A DNA stretch of 27,778 bases from SIG578 sp964508295 (GTDB lineage: Bacteria; Bacillota; Clostridia; Oscillospirales; Ruminococcaceae), in contig CAZDSQ010000017.1 in assembly GCA_964508295.1 (NCBI GenBank), forward strand, positions 1 through 27,778, in the 5' to 3' direction. This document shows positions 6,236 through 14,846 of the stretch, piece by piece (the stretch's first letter is position 1; each line of letters begins with the position of its first letter). The notes beneath the pieces were generated by a model. The model was not told where the DNA came from and searched no databases. It was given only the letters and a program-made list of their open reading frames with translations. The position numbers were made by a program, and so were the translations under genes.

Positions 6236-7417
6236 ATGAAGATATTAGTCGTTCATAATTTTCACAGAAGCGGCTCGGCAAGCGGAGATGATCAGGTTTT
6301 CAAGAGCGAAACCGCCTTGCTTGAAAGTCGCGGATACGATATTGTAAAATACACCGTGCAAAACGACGAGTTTGATAACAGGGGCGCGCTGGGAAAGCTT
6401 GTTTCTGCCTTCAGTATGCTTTGGTCCTTTAAAAATTATAGAGAGATAAAGCAGCTCATAAAGGCAGAAAAACCTGATTTAATGCACATTCACACCTTTT
6501 TCCCGCTGCTTTCGCCCTCGGTTTTGTACGCCGCCAAAAAGAGCGGACTAAAGGTTGTAGCAACCCTGCACGACACCCGCTTTGTCTGCCCCTGCGCAAC
6601 CTCGCTTCGAGGCACCACCCTCTGCAATAGATGCGGGGACGGAAACTATCTGCGTATGGTAAAATACGGCTGCTTTAAAAACTCAAGGCTGCAGAGCCTT
6701 TTTGTCGCATTCATTTTTTCGGTTCACAGACTGCTTAAGACCTTCTATAAGCAGATCGACAAATATATCTGCCTTAACGAAAATCAGATAAAGCTGCTTT
6801 TAGATATAGGCTTTGACAGCAAAAAAATCGTCAAGAAATACAACTTCGTTCCCGATGCCGAGGCTGATTTAAAAGAAGAAAAACAAGAAAATCTGCCCGA
6901 GCGCTATGTAACCTTCTATGGAAGAATAGGCGAGGAAAAGGGAATCAGAATTTTAACAGAGATGTGGGATAAAATCTCGGATATTCCGCTTGTTGTTATG
7001 GGCGGCGGACCGCTCGAGGAGGAGTTTGCTGCATGGGCAAAGGGCAAGGAAAATGTCCACTTCCTCGGCTACACGGCGCACGATAAATGCCTTTCGATAG
7101 TCAAGGGCAGTGAGTTTGTCGTTTTTCCGTCGATATGGTATGAGGGCTGCTCAATGGTAGAAATTGAGGCGCAGAGCCTTGGCAAGCCCCTTATCGCAAC
7201 CGACTTGGGCTTCTCTCAGGAGGCTATCGAGAACGGCTACAACGGCTACAAGGTTGCGCTTAATGATGTTGACGCCTTTGTCGAGAGCGTAAGAGCGCTT
7301 TGGAACGATAGCGAAAAATGTAAGCAGATGGGCAAGAACGCCCGAAAAGATTACGAACAAAAGTATCAGATGGAAGATAACTACAAGCAGCTTGTAGAAA
7401 TTTATACCGAGGTATGA
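6236..7417 (+). CDS. GT4-family glycosyltransferase with cysteine cluster
   Basis: A 393-residue GT-B transferase that most likely adds a sugar to a lipid-linked repeat unit on the inner face of the membrane. The C-terminal domain has TFYGRIGEEKG (226-236), VVMGGGPL (253-260) and the E-x7-E nucleotide-binding pair Glu303/Glu311, followed by SLGKPLIATD. The N-terminal domain contains VVATLHDTRFVCPC and five cysteines (118, 120, 130, 133, 146). Related GT4 proteins have a similar insertion, and the spacing suggests a metal-binding knuckle. Donor and acceptor are unknown. The start follows GAGAGTG, and the stop is 1 nt before the next ATG, so the two are probably translated together. Confidence 0.8.
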   Translation: MKILVVHNFHRSGSASGDDQVFKSETALLESRGYDIVKYTVQNDEFDNRGALGKLVSAFSMLWSFKNYREIKQLIKAEKPDLMHIHTFFPLLSPSVLYAAKKSGLKVVATLHDTRFVCPCATSLRGTTLCNRCGDGNYLRMVKYGCFKNSRLQSLFVAFIFSVHRLLKTFYKQIDKYICLNENQIKLLLDIGFDSKKIVKKYNFVPDAEADLKEEKQENLPERYVTFYGRIGEEKGIRILTEMWDKISDIPLVVMGGGPLEEEFAAWAKGKENVHFLGYTAHDKCLSIVKGSEFVVFPSIWYEGCSMVEIEAQSLGKPLIATDLGFSQEAIENGYNGYKVALNDVDAFVESVRALWNDSEKCKQMGKNARKDYEQKYQMEDNYKQLVEIYTEV

Positions 7418-7418
7418 A

Positions 7419-8297
7419 ATGAGTAAAATAACTGTAATAACGCCGTTTTATAAGGGAAATCAGTATTTAAAAAGACTTACCGAGATGGTAAAGATAAATG
7501 CTGAGAACTTAAAAAAAGAGTTCCCCGACAGTGAGGTTGAGTTTGTTATAGTCAATGACTGTCCCGAGGTGGCGGTAGATGAGTCGCAGGCAGTAGAGGG
7601 AGCCGGCTATAAGATTGTAAATCACGAGCAAAACGGCGGAATTCACGCCGCAAGAATAACCGGCCTTGATAATTCTGACGGAGAGTATATCCTCTTTCTC
7701 GATCAGGACGATGAGATAACCGATGACTGTATGGCACAGCAGCTTAAAAAGATCGGCGATGCAGATGTTATAGTTTCCAACGCCTACCTTGAGCTTGCAG
7801 ATAAGAGCAAAGTTCGGCTCTATCCCTCAAAATACAGACTTAACAAGGTAAAAAGACTTGAGATCTACACAAAGACCCACAACCAGATAGTTTCCCCCGG
7901 CCATTGCCTTATAAAAAGAAAGGCAATTCCTGCCGAATGGAAAACCTACGTTATGCAGAAAAACGGCGCCGACGATTTGTTTTTGTGGGTGCTTATGCTT
8001 TCAAAAAAATGCAAATTCGTTTTAAACGAGCAGGTAGTTTACACACACAAGTACACCGGCTCAAACCTTTCCAGCGAGGGAGTAAAAATGTCAAAATCAA
8101 CGCTGGAAATTATAGATTTCTTAAATAAAACGCCCTATGTAACTAAAAAGTGCATTAAAGACCTTGAAAGGTCAAGGATAATGCAGATAAAGCTGGCGGG
8201 GCAGGGGCTTTTAAAAAAGCTTGCTACCGCCCTGTGCTATCCCGATATTATTGTTCCTGCTGTTTGGTGGAAGGCGCAAAACTATTTTCGAAAATAA
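7419..8297 (+). CDS. GT2-family glycosyltransferase
   Basis: A 292-residue GT-A transferase. It opens with ITVITPFYKGNQYL and has FVIVND at 42-47, NGGIHAARITGL at 72-83 and a classic metal-binding FLDQDDE with Asp95/Asp97/Asp98. These are the marks of GT2 enzymes that use nucleotide-diphosphate sugars with Mg/Mn. The C-terminus is basic and weakly hydrophobic (residues about 265-292), which fits membrane contact. The GAGGT before its ATG lies inside the end of the preceding gene, 1 nt away, indicating coupled translation. The sugar is unknown. Confidence 0.8.
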   Translation: MSKITVITPFYKGNQYLKRLTEMVKINAENLKKEFPDSEVEFVIVNDCPEVAVDESQAVEGAGYKIVNHEQNGGIHAARITGLDNSDGEYILFLDQDDEITDDCMAQQLKKIGDADVIVSNAYLELADKSKVRLYPSKYRLNKVKRLEIYTKTHNQIVSPGHCLIKRKAIPAEWKTYVMQKNGADDLFLWVLMLSKKCKFVLNEQVVYTHKYTGSNLSSEGVKMSKSTLEIIDFLNKTPYVTKKCIKDLERSRIMQIKLAGQGLLKKLATALCYPDIIVPAVWWKAQNYFRK

Positions 8298-8315
8298 TTT
8301 ACTGGGAGAAGGACC

Positions 8316-9128
8316 ATGGAGTACGATATTAACAAGCTTCACGAAACTCTGGCTGAAATAACCGATTATGTTTTCTCGGTCTGCGAGGAAAACAATTTAA
8401 CCTGCCTTATGATCTACGGCACCGTTCTCGGCGCTTACAGACACAAGGGCTTTATCCCTTGGGATGATGATATGGACCTTGCACTGCCCAGAGAGGATTA
8501 CGAAAAGTTTATTGAAATAATGAAGCAGAAAAATGACGGCTACTCTATTCAGAATGAGGACAACGAGCCAAATTATTTCCTGCCCTTCGCAAAGGTGAGA
8601 AAGAACGGCACCCTGTTTGTCGAAAAGATCACCGAGGGTCTGTATCAGGATAACGGCGTGTTTGTTGACATCTTTCCGCTTGATGCAATTTGCGAAACAA
8701 CGTCGCTTAAAAGAAAGATTAAAACCAAGTATTTGAGCTATTTAAAGCATATACTAAAGTACAATTCCTGCAAAAAGCTTTATGCAGAAAAGATGGGCAC
8801 GGCTCGTAGGATAGCAGAGGAAATAATGAGTATTCCCGCAAAGATTTTCTCAAACAAGGCAATTCTTAAACATATGACAAGGATCAAGGTTGCTGACGGC
8901 AAGCGCGGCGAGGCAAAATATCTTGTGGAGTATGACTGCCGCGACAGCAAAAACACCTTCCCCTACGATATATATTTCCCGATTAGAAAAATGGAGTTTG
9001 AGGGCAGAAGCTACAGCGTTCCCGGCAAAACCGAGGAGTACCTCACCCAGCTTTACGGCAAGGGTTATATGCAGCTTCCCCCCGAGGAAAATCGGAGAAC
9101 CCACCAGCCGTTAGAAATTTGTCTGTAA
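8316..9128 (+). CDS. LicD-family phosphotransferase
   Basis: A 270-residue protein of the LicD/fukutin-like nucleotidyltransferase-fold family. These enzymes transfer phosphocholine or other phospho-substituents from CDP-linked donors onto cell-surface sugars. The hallmark YGTVLGAYRHKGF (34-46) followed by IPWDDDMDLALPR (47-59) carries the metal-binding Asp cluster (Asp50-52, Asp54). The C-terminal QLPPEENRRTHQP matches the family end. No choline-uptake or CDP-choline genes (licA/B/C) are in the window, so the phospho-group is not determined. RBS GGGAGAAGGA precedes the ATG at 8316. It implies that the polysaccharide carries a phosphodiester substituent. Confidence 0.85.
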   Translation: MEYDINKLHETLAEITDYVFSVCEENNLTCLMIYGTVLGAYRHKGFIPWDDDMDLALPREDYEKFIEIMKQKNDGYSIQNEDNEPNYFLPFAKVRKNGTLFVEKITEGLYQDNGVFVDIFPLDAICETTSLKRKIKTKYLSYLKHILKYNSCKKLYAEKMGTARRIAEEIMSIPAKIFSNKAILKHMTRIKVADGKRGEAKYLVEYDCRDSKNTFPYDIYFPIRKMEFEGRSYSVPGKTEEYLTQLYGKGYMQLPPEENRRTHQPLEICL

Positions 9129-9153
9129 ACAATTTCTTGATAAGGAAGATTAT

Positions 9154-9795
9154 ATGAATACAAATATTTCAGCTTTGGATAAGCTTAATATTTACTTCAG
9201 AACAGCGGTAAAGCTTTTGAGGGGCTGTGTAAAAAGGCTTTTCTTAAAGGAAACGCACGGGCTTTTTCTCTGTGGAAAAAAGGTCGATATCTCTCACGGC
9301 AAGCATATACGCTGCGGAAAAAATGTAAAGTTTGAGGACTACAGCGAAATTCACGGACTCTGTGCAGATGGACTTACCTTCGGCGATAATGTTACCATAG
9401 GCAGAGGCGTTATGATAAGGCCCTCGTCGTATTACGGTAAGGATCTTGGCAGTGGTCTTGTTATGGGCAGCAACTCATCAATAGGACCTCACGGATATGT
9501 GGGCTGCTCCGGCAAGATTACAATCGGAAACAATGTTATGTTTGGGCCAAAGTGCAGCCTTTTTGCTGAAAATCACGTCTTTTCTGACACCGAGACCGAT
9601 ATAAAAAGTCAGGGTGTTGAGCAAAAGGGAATAGTTATTGAAGACGACTGCTGGATTGCCAGCAACGTTATAATTCTTGACGGCGTAACTATCGGAAAAG
9701 GCTCTGTAATAGGAGCGGGAACGCTTGTTTCAAAGGATATTCCTGCGGGAAGCGTTGTTATTGATAAGAGAAACAAGGTTGTAAAGGAAAGATAA
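9154..9795 (+). CDS. hexapeptide-repeat (left-handed beta-helix) acetyltransferase
   Basis: A 213-residue acetyl-CoA-dependent transferase. From about residue 50 it consists of hexapeptide turns such as IRCGKN, TFGDNVTIGRG, ITIGNNVMFG, IVIEDDCWIASNV and VTIGKGSVIGAG, the sign of a trimeric left-handed beta-helix. The loop FAENHVFSD with His141 supplies the likely catalytic base. An N-terminal basic amphipathic stretch (about 12-32) may touch the membrane. It resembles O-acetyltransferases of the WcaF/WbbJ type. It could also be the N-acetyltransferase for the 3-amino sugar made by 12187-13710. The RBS is AAGGA upstream of the ATG at 9154. Confidence 0.82.
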   Translation: MNTNISALDKLNIYFRTAVKLLRGCVKRLFLKETHGLFLCGKKVDISHGKHIRCGKNVKFEDYSEIHGLCADGLTFGDNVTIGRGVMIRPSSYYGKDLGSGLVMGSNSSIGPHGYVGCSGKITIGNNVMFGPKCSLFAENHVFSDTETDIKSQGVEQKGIVIEDDCWIASNVIILDGVTIGKGSVIGAGTLVSKDIPAGSVVIDKRNKVVKER

Positions 9796-9810
9796 AAAGG
9801 AGGGAAAATA

Positions 9811-11232
9811 ATGCTCAGTAAGTTTATGTCTAAAATCAAATACGAGTGGCTTATTGCGCTTATGATTTTCTTCTCCTCTATTTTGGTGGTGCAGTTTGAC
9901 GGTAGGCCGCTTTATATGTTCTTGGAGCTTGTGTTCTGCCTTGTTATGTTTATTCTTCTTAAAAAGGCGTATGTGTTGCCGTTTAAGGAGCTGAACATCT
10001 ATTTTGTGGCGCTTGCGGCATCTGCGCTGACGGCGGTCTTTTCGGATATGAGATTTTCCTATCAAAAGGCCGCAGTTGTTATGGCGATTTATATGATTCC
10101 GCTTTATTTCGCCGCCGCCTACTGTATTCATCTTATAAAAACCAAAAAAAACATTCTTGGCCTTATCATAAAGGCGATAAAGGCAATGGTGCTGGCGCAC
10201 TGTATATGGATGCCGATACAGCTTATTTTGTATAGAGCCTTTGAGTTTGACATAAACAAGTTTATCTTTGTTGATGTTTTCGGCTTTTTAGGCAATGCGT
10301 CCTTTATCCGCGACTGGAGCTATTACCCCTCGGGTCTTACCTGGCACTCTGCAGTTTTAGCTCCTATGTTTGTTTTGGGGTTGGTGCTGTTTAAGAGCCT
10401 GCCCGTGCGAGTCCTTATTCTGTTTGACACCTTTATCTGCGGCAACTCAACGGCGCTTATCGGAGTCGGCTTTTGCATCGCACTCCTTCTCTTAAATAAG
10501 CTTATCCGCCGTGAGCCGCTTATCATCTGGACAAAGAAAACCAAAAAACAGGTTATCGTGCTTGTCATTCTGGCGACTATTGCTCTTGTTTTCTTTGGAA
10601 TGTTCAATTCTATTTTAGATAAGTTTATATACCTCTTTATGCGCATCTTCGGTCCTAATAAGGATGCCAGCACAGAGGCGCACCTTGCCTACTACACCGA
10701 CTACTTTAAGGTTGTAGAGGACAGCAACATTTTTCAGGTAATATTCGGTTACGGTGCAGGCTGCTCAGGCTACCCCTACACCATGCTGTACGGCCGATAT
10801 ACAAGCCACGGAAACTGGAGCGTCGAGTCGGATGTTATGAGCATCCTTGTCGGCCGCGGAATAGTCGGCTTTGTAAGCTATTACATCTTTTTGTTCAAAA
10901 TTGCCTTCAAGGGCGCGAAAAAGGATTTCCGCTATTTAGCCGTTATGCTCCCCATAATCCTGCAGGGCTTTGGCTATAACATTCAGTGGGATTATGTTAT
11001 ATTGATCGAGATAATTATGCTCGGCTGCATAAGCGCCGATATAAACTTCTTCGGCGAGGTGGGAACAGAGAGTACCAAGCTTCACCCGCCCAAGTGGTCA
11101 GAAAAATATATTGAAAAGGCAAAGACCTTTTTAAAGAAAGCGGAAAACGCGATAGTTTCACATAAGCTTGTAAAAAACTGCTGTAAAAAGGGTGAAATTC
11201 TGTGGGAAAAGGTGCTGGATCGGTTTCAGTAA
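9811..11232 (+). CDS. wzy: Wzy-like oligosaccharide repeat-unit polymerase
   Basis: A 473-residue integral membrane protein with about ten to twelve hydrophobic segments, beginning at residues 12-28 and 35-51. It has a long extracytoplasmic stretch (about residues 275-345) between late membrane segments, the usual build of O-antigen/capsule polymerases that join flipped repeat units outside the membrane. SGLTWHSAVLAPMF and YGAGCSGYPY are Wzy-like patches, but this family is poorly conserved. Topology and cluster context carry the call. It is the only polymerase candidate in the operon, and a flippase is encoded downstream. RBS AAAGGAGGG. The end overlaps the next gene by 31 nt. Confidence 0.75.
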   Translation: MLSKFMSKIKYEWLIALMIFFSSILVVQFDGRPLYMFLELVFCLVMFILLKKAYVLPFKELNIYFVALAASALTAVFSDMRFSYQKAAVVMAIYMIPLYFAAAYCIHLIKTKKNILGLIIKAIKAMVLAHCIWMPIQLILYRAFEFDINKFIFVDVFGFLGNASFIRDWSYYPSGLTWHSAVLAPMFVLGLVLFKSLPVRVLILFDTFICGNSTALIGVGFCIALLLLNKLIRREPLIIWTKKTKKQVIVLVILATIALVFFGMFNSILDKFIYLFMRIFGPNKDASTEAHLAYYTDYFKVVEDSNIFQVIFGYGAGCSGYPYTMLYGRYTSHGNWSVESDVMSILVGRGIVGFVSYYIFLFKIAFKGAKKDFRYLAVMLPIILQGFGYNIQWDYVILIEIIMLGCISADINFFGEVGTESTKLHPPKWSEKYIEKAKTFLKKAENAIVSHKLVKNCCKKGEILWEKVLDRFQ

Positions 11233-12161
11233 TTGTACTTACCTATAACGCTGATTGGGATAAGCTTAGGCTTACTTTAAACTCTGTGCTAAAGCAGGAG
11301 GGCGTCGAATTTGAGATCATAATCGCAGATGATGGTTCCAAAACTCGTCACAACGATAAAATTTGTGCTCTGTTTGAGGAGTACGGCTTTAAAAATTATA
11401 AGTTTTCTGATAATGCGGAAAATGTCGGAACTTGCAAAAACCTTTTTGCTGCTCTGGAGCTTGTAACTGCCGATTATGTAAAGGCCATCTCCCCCGGAGA
11501 TGCATTTTATAACAGCAACAGCCTGTACGGCTGGACTGATTTTATGAGCGAGAGCGGCTGCGATGCCTCGTTTTGCAACGCTGTTTACTATGCCGATGTT
11601 GACGGCGAGATAAAGATAATCGAAGTCCACGCCGCACCAAAGTACCCCGAGCTTTACAAAAAGGGCAGTAGGAAAAGTCTTTTTGTTGACTACCTACTTG
11701 CAAACGATACCGTGCTCGGCGCCTCGCTTATGATGAAAACCGAGGTTATAAGGCGCTATATGTCGCTTCTTGTCGACAACGTAAAGTACGCGGAGGATTA
11801 TATGCTGCGCCTTGCCGTTTTTGAAGGCAGGGATATAAGAAATTTCCCTCAAAACTGCATTTTCTACGAGTACGGTCTGGGAATTTCAACCGCAAAGAGT
11901 CAGAAATGGGCAGAGCTTCTGCACAGGGACTTTGTCGCAACAGATAGACTTATCGCAGAGCATTGCACGGCGCCCGACTCTGTTGCCAAAAGATATGCCA
12001 AGTATCTTAGCTCGGCAAAAACGGGCAAGCTCAATAAAATATATAAATGCTTAATGTTCCCCTCGCTTGTCTACTTCAGAATAAAGCCGCGCTTTGCCGC
12101 CGCCAAAACATCATTGCAGGCAGATCTGGGCTTTCTAAAGGAGATAATGCAGGATAAATAA
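11202..12161 (+). CDS. GT2-family glycosyltransferase (SPGD variant)
   Basis: A 319-residue GT-A transferase starting VSVIVLTYNADWDKL, with IIIADDGSK at 39-47 and NVGTCKN at 74-80. In place of a DxD it has AISPGDAF (Asp100). Several GT2 surface-sugar enzymes have an SPGD at this place, so this is probably functional. The start is GTG at 11202, inside the end of wzy, with AGGGTG about 9 nt upstream; no ATG lies between it and the conserved first strand. The 31-nt overlap suggests that it is translated together with wzy. The C-terminal part has basic and hydrophobic patches. Donor sugar unknown. Confidence 0.78.
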   Translation: MGKGAGSVSVIVLTYNADWDKLRLTLNSVLKQEGVEFEIIIADDGSKTRHNDKICALFEEYGFKNYKFSDNAENVGTCKNLFAALELVTADYVKAISPGDAFYNSNSLYGWTDFMSESGCDASFCNAVYYADVDGEIKIIEVHAAPKYPELYKKGSRKSLFVDYLLANDTVLGASLMMKTEVIRRYMSLLVDNVKYAEDYMLRLAVFEGRDIRNFPQNCIFYEYGLGISTAKSQKWAELLHRDFVATDRLIAEHCTAPDSVAKRYAKYLSSAKTGKLNKIYKCLMFPSLVYFRIKPRFAAAKTSLQADLGFLKEIMQDK

Positions 12162-12186
12162 CTTGCTTTAAGGATACGGTGATTAT

Positions 12187-12591
12187 ATGCAGGTAAAAAA
12201 ATATACATTTGCTCCCCACGGAGATGACAGAGGTCAGTTAGTTGCCATAGAGCAGCTAAGGGACCTGCCCTTTGAAATAAGAAGGGTCTACTATATTTAC
12301 GACACCCTTGAGGGAGTGCGCCGCGGCTTTCACGCCCACCTTAATTTAGAGCAGATCTTAGTCTGCGTTAAGGGGAGCTGTAAGATACACCTTGATGACG
12401 GTACCGATACCGCCGAGGTAGTTTTAGACAAGCCCTACGAGGGCCTTTATATAGCAAACAATATGTGGCGAGAGATGTACGACTTTTCTCCCGACGCTGT
12501 TTTGCTTGTGCTTGCATCGGAGTATTACGACGAGGCGGACTATATCCGCGATTATGACAAATTTATGCAGTTTGTAAATCAAAACAAATAG
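12187..12591 (+). CDS. dTDP-4-keto-6-deoxyglucose 3,4-ketoisomerase (FdtA/QdtA-like)
   Basis: A 134-residue single-cupin enzyme that moves the keto group from C4 to C3 on dTDP-4-keto-6-deoxyglucose, the RmlB product. The RRGFHAH motif with His49 and His51 matches the active-site histidines of FdtA and QdtA. FEIRRVYYIYDT and ILVCVKGSCKIHLDDG are also typical of this group. Family length is about 130-150. The aminotransferase 24 nt downstream is its natural partner. Sequence alone cannot tell whether the product has the galacto (FdtA) or gluco (QdtA) configuration, so no symbol is given. Confidence 0.85.
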   Translation: MQVKKYTFAPHGDDRGQLVAIEQLRDLPFEIRRVYYIYDTLEGVRRGFHAHLNLEQILVCVKGSCKIHLDDGTDTAEVVLDKPYEGLYIANNMWREMYDFSPDAVLLVLASEYYDEADYIRDYDKFMQFVNQNK

Positions 12592-12615
12592 CAGTTTGCA
12601 GGGAGGAAAACAAAA

Positions 12616-13710
12616 ATGAAGGTGCCCTTTGTTAGCTTTTTGCCGCTTGAAGAGGAACTCGGTGCCGAGCTTCGCGGTGCATTTGAACGCGTTTTAAAGA
12701 ATAGCTGGTATATAGACGGAAAAGAGGATAAAGCCTTTGAAGAGGCCTTTGCAAAGTTCTGCGAGAGCGAGTACTGCGTCGGCGTCGGCAACGGGCTTGA
12801 TGCCCTTATGCTCGCCCTGCGCGCCTTTGAAATAGGCGAGGGGGACGAGGTTATCGTTCCGTCCAACACCTATATTGCAACCGCTCTTGCCGTAACCTAT
12901 GTCGGCGCGACCCCCGTTTTTGTAGAGCCCGATATAAACACATACAACATAAATCCCGCCTTGATAGAGGGCAAGATAACTGACAAAACCAAGGCTATTA
13001 TGCCGGTTCACCTTTACGGCCAGCCCTGCGATATGGAGCCTATTATGGAGCTTGCAAAGAAGTATGACCTCAAGGTTATTGAGGACTGCGCTCAGGCTCA
13101 CGGCGCGACCTATAAGGGCAAGGTAATTGGATCGTTTGGCGATGCCGCTGGCTTTAGCTTCTACCCCGGTAAAAACCTCGGTGCGCTTGGAGATGCTGGC
13201 GCCGCTGTTACAAATAATAAAGAGGTCGCGGATAAAATTCGTGCTCTTGGAAATTACGGCTCTGACTATAAGTATCACCATATCTACAAGGGTGTAAACT
13301 CCCGCCTTGACGAGCTGCAGGCGGCGTTTCTCTCTGCAAAGCTTCCTCTTATGGATAAGGTCAACAATAACCGCAGAGAAACCGCCAAGAAGTATCTTGA
13401 CGGCATTAAGAACGATAAAATTATTCTCCCCTATGTTCCCGAAACCACAAATCCCGTATGGCACGTCTTTGCCGTCCGCACAGAGAAAAGAAATGAGCTT
13501 GCAGCTTTCCTCGAGAGCCGCGGAATAGGAACAAATAAGCATTACCCCATCGCAATGCACCTGCAGGATTGCTATAAGGACTTAGGGTTAAAGCAGGGCG
13601 ACCTGCCTATCGCTGAGGAGATCAGCGCAACCCAGCTCAGCCTGCCTATGTATTATAAAATGACAGACGAGCAAATTCAGTATGTAATAGATGCTCTTAA
13701 CGAGTTTTAA
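12616..13710 (+). CDS. DegT/DnrJ/EryC1-family sugar aminotransferase (FdtB/QdtB-like)
   Basis: A 364-residue PLP-dependent enzyme that aminates a keto sugar nucleotide. After the isomerase above, the expected product is dTDP-3-amino-3,6-dideoxyhexose (Fuc3N or Qui3N type). It shows VGVGNGLDALMLALRA (55-70), PSNTYIATALA, VIEDCAQAHGA with the pyridine-binding Asp157, and FSFYPGKNLGALGD with PLP-anchoring Lys186. RLDELQAAFL closes the core. The length is normal. RBS GGGAGG lies just before the ATG. WecE- or DesV-type substrates are possible for the fold, but the paired isomerase favours the 3-amino sugar. Confidence 0.87.
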   Translation: MKVPFVSFLPLEEELGAELRGAFERVLKNSWYIDGKEDKAFEEAFAKFCESEYCVGVGNGLDALMLALRAFEIGEGDEVIVPSNTYIATALAVTYVGATPVFVEPDINTYNINPALIEGKITDKTKAIMPVHLYGQPCDMEPIMELAKKYDLKVIEDCAQAHGATYKGKVIGSFGDAAGFSFYPGKNLGALGDAGAAVTNNKEVADKIRALGNYGSDYKYHHIYKGVNSRLDELQAAFLSAKLPLMDKVNNNRRETAKKYLDGIKNDKIILPYVPETTNPVWHVFAVRTEKRNELAAFLESRGIGTNKHYPIAMHLQDCYKDLGLKQGDLPIAEEISATQLSLPMYYKMTDEQIQYVIDALNEF

Positions 13711-13729
13711 GAGCTTCTGAGGAACAGTT

Positions 13730-14815
13730 ATGGAACAAAAAATCACTAAGCCTGCGCGCAGCTCAAACATTGAGCTTCTGCGAATTTTGGCGATTTTGGG
13801 CGTAATAGTTCTGCACTATAATAACTCGCTTATGGGCGGCGGCTTTGCGGCTGTCGCGGAAGGTTCGCCAAATCAGAACATTCTGATTTTGGTTGAATGT
13901 CTTGCAATCTGCGCCGTTAATGTTTTTGTTATGATAAGCGGCTTTTTTATGAGCGGCTCGGATAACAGAACCCTTTGGAAACCCATAGGCCTTGTTGTCG
14001 AGGTGGTGGTAATGAATGTTGCCCTGCACCTTGCTAACTGTATTATCAACAAAAGCTTTTCGCTTAAAAACCTTTTTTATGCCGCTATCCCCGAAAACTA
14101 TTTTGTGATCTTGTTCTGTGTTCTCTACATAGTTTCCCCCTATATAAATTTGCTTTTAAATTCGCTGTCTGATAAAAAGCTTAAGGTTTTCCTCGCCCTG
14201 CTGATTTTAATTTTTTCGGTTTATCAAACCCTTGTAAGCATTGCAGGAACTGTACTTGACAGAACCTTTTTCGGTCTCAGCCCCGTAAGCTCTCAGGGCG
14301 GACAGGGCGGCTATACCATCGTTAATTTTATAATGATGTATATAATAGGTGCCTGCATCAGAAGATTTAATGTAAACCCCTCTCTTAAAAAGCTGCTTTT
14401 GGCGCTCGTGCTGCTTGTTGCCGCGCTTTTTGCCTGGGCAAAGACAAATGTTCTGCGCTCTCTTTCGATAGGAGAGATAGTTTGGGTATATAACAACCCG
14501 CTTGTTATAGCTCTTGCCGCTGTTGTGTTTATGATTTTCAAGGGCATCAGGCTGGGAAATATAAGGGCAATAAACTTTGTTGCAAAGGCAAGCTTTACCG
14601 TTTTTCTAACCCACACCTTCTTTTTCAAATTTATAAATATCCCGCAGTATGTAAAAGCCTCTCCGCTAGTTATGACGGCACACATCTTTGTGAGCGCAAT
14701 TTTGATTTACGCCGCGGGAGTCGCAATTTACTTCATTTATGAAAATACCGTCGGCAGACTGCTTGGCCTGCTTCAGAAAAAACTGCCGATTAAAGATATA
14801 TGGAAAATTTCCTGA
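13730..14815 (+). CDS. membrane acyltransferase (acyltransferase family 3, OatA/OafA-like)
   Basis: A 361-residue multi-pass membrane protein that probably O-acylates the surface polysaccharide. The opening NIELLRILAILGVIVLHY (13-30) with His29 is the hallmark of acyltransferase family 3. About ten hydrophobic segments follow, including VNVFVMISGFFMSG and a late FLTHTFFFKF. There is no extra SGNH domain, unlike full OatA. Such proteins are commonly encoded in capsule and exopolysaccharide clusters. Acyl group and target sugar cannot be read from sequence. The ATG at 13730 has GAGG 8 nt upstream and lies 19 nt after the aminotransferase. Confidence 0.85.
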   Translation: MEQKITKPARSSNIELLRILAILGVIVLHYNNSLMGGGFAAVAEGSPNQNILILVECLAICAVNVFVMISGFFMSGSDNRTLWKPIGLVVEVVVMNVALHLANCIINKSFSLKNLFYAAIPENYFVILFCVLYIVSPYINLLLNSLSDKKLKVFLALLILIFSVYQTLVSIAGTVLDRTFFGLSPVSSQGGQGGYTIVNFIMMYIIGACIRRFNVNPSLKKLLLALVLLVAALFAWAKTNVLRSLSIGEIVWVYNNPLVIALAAVVFMIFKGIRLGNIRAINFVAKASFTVFLTHTFFFKFINIPQYVKASPLVMTAHIFVSAILIYAAGVAIYFIYENTVGRLLGLLQKKLPIKDIWKIS

Positions 14816-14828
14816 TAGACAAATGCTC

Positions 14829-14846
14829 TTCAAAAATCATTTTGAA
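14829..14846. repeat. small inverted repeat upstream of wzx
   Basis: TTCAAAA (14829-14835) and TTTTGAA (14840-14846) form a perfect 7-bp stem with an ATCA loop. It ends where the AAGGA ribosome binding site of wzx begins (14846-14850). The stem is AT-rich and weak; it may slightly tune translation or mean nothing. Confidence 0.4.

Noticed and set aside
12694..13560. 288-codon minus-strand frame inside the sugar aminotransferase gene
   Set aside because: Long but fully antisense to a clear PLP enzyme with all its motifs, so an antisense gene is unlikely.
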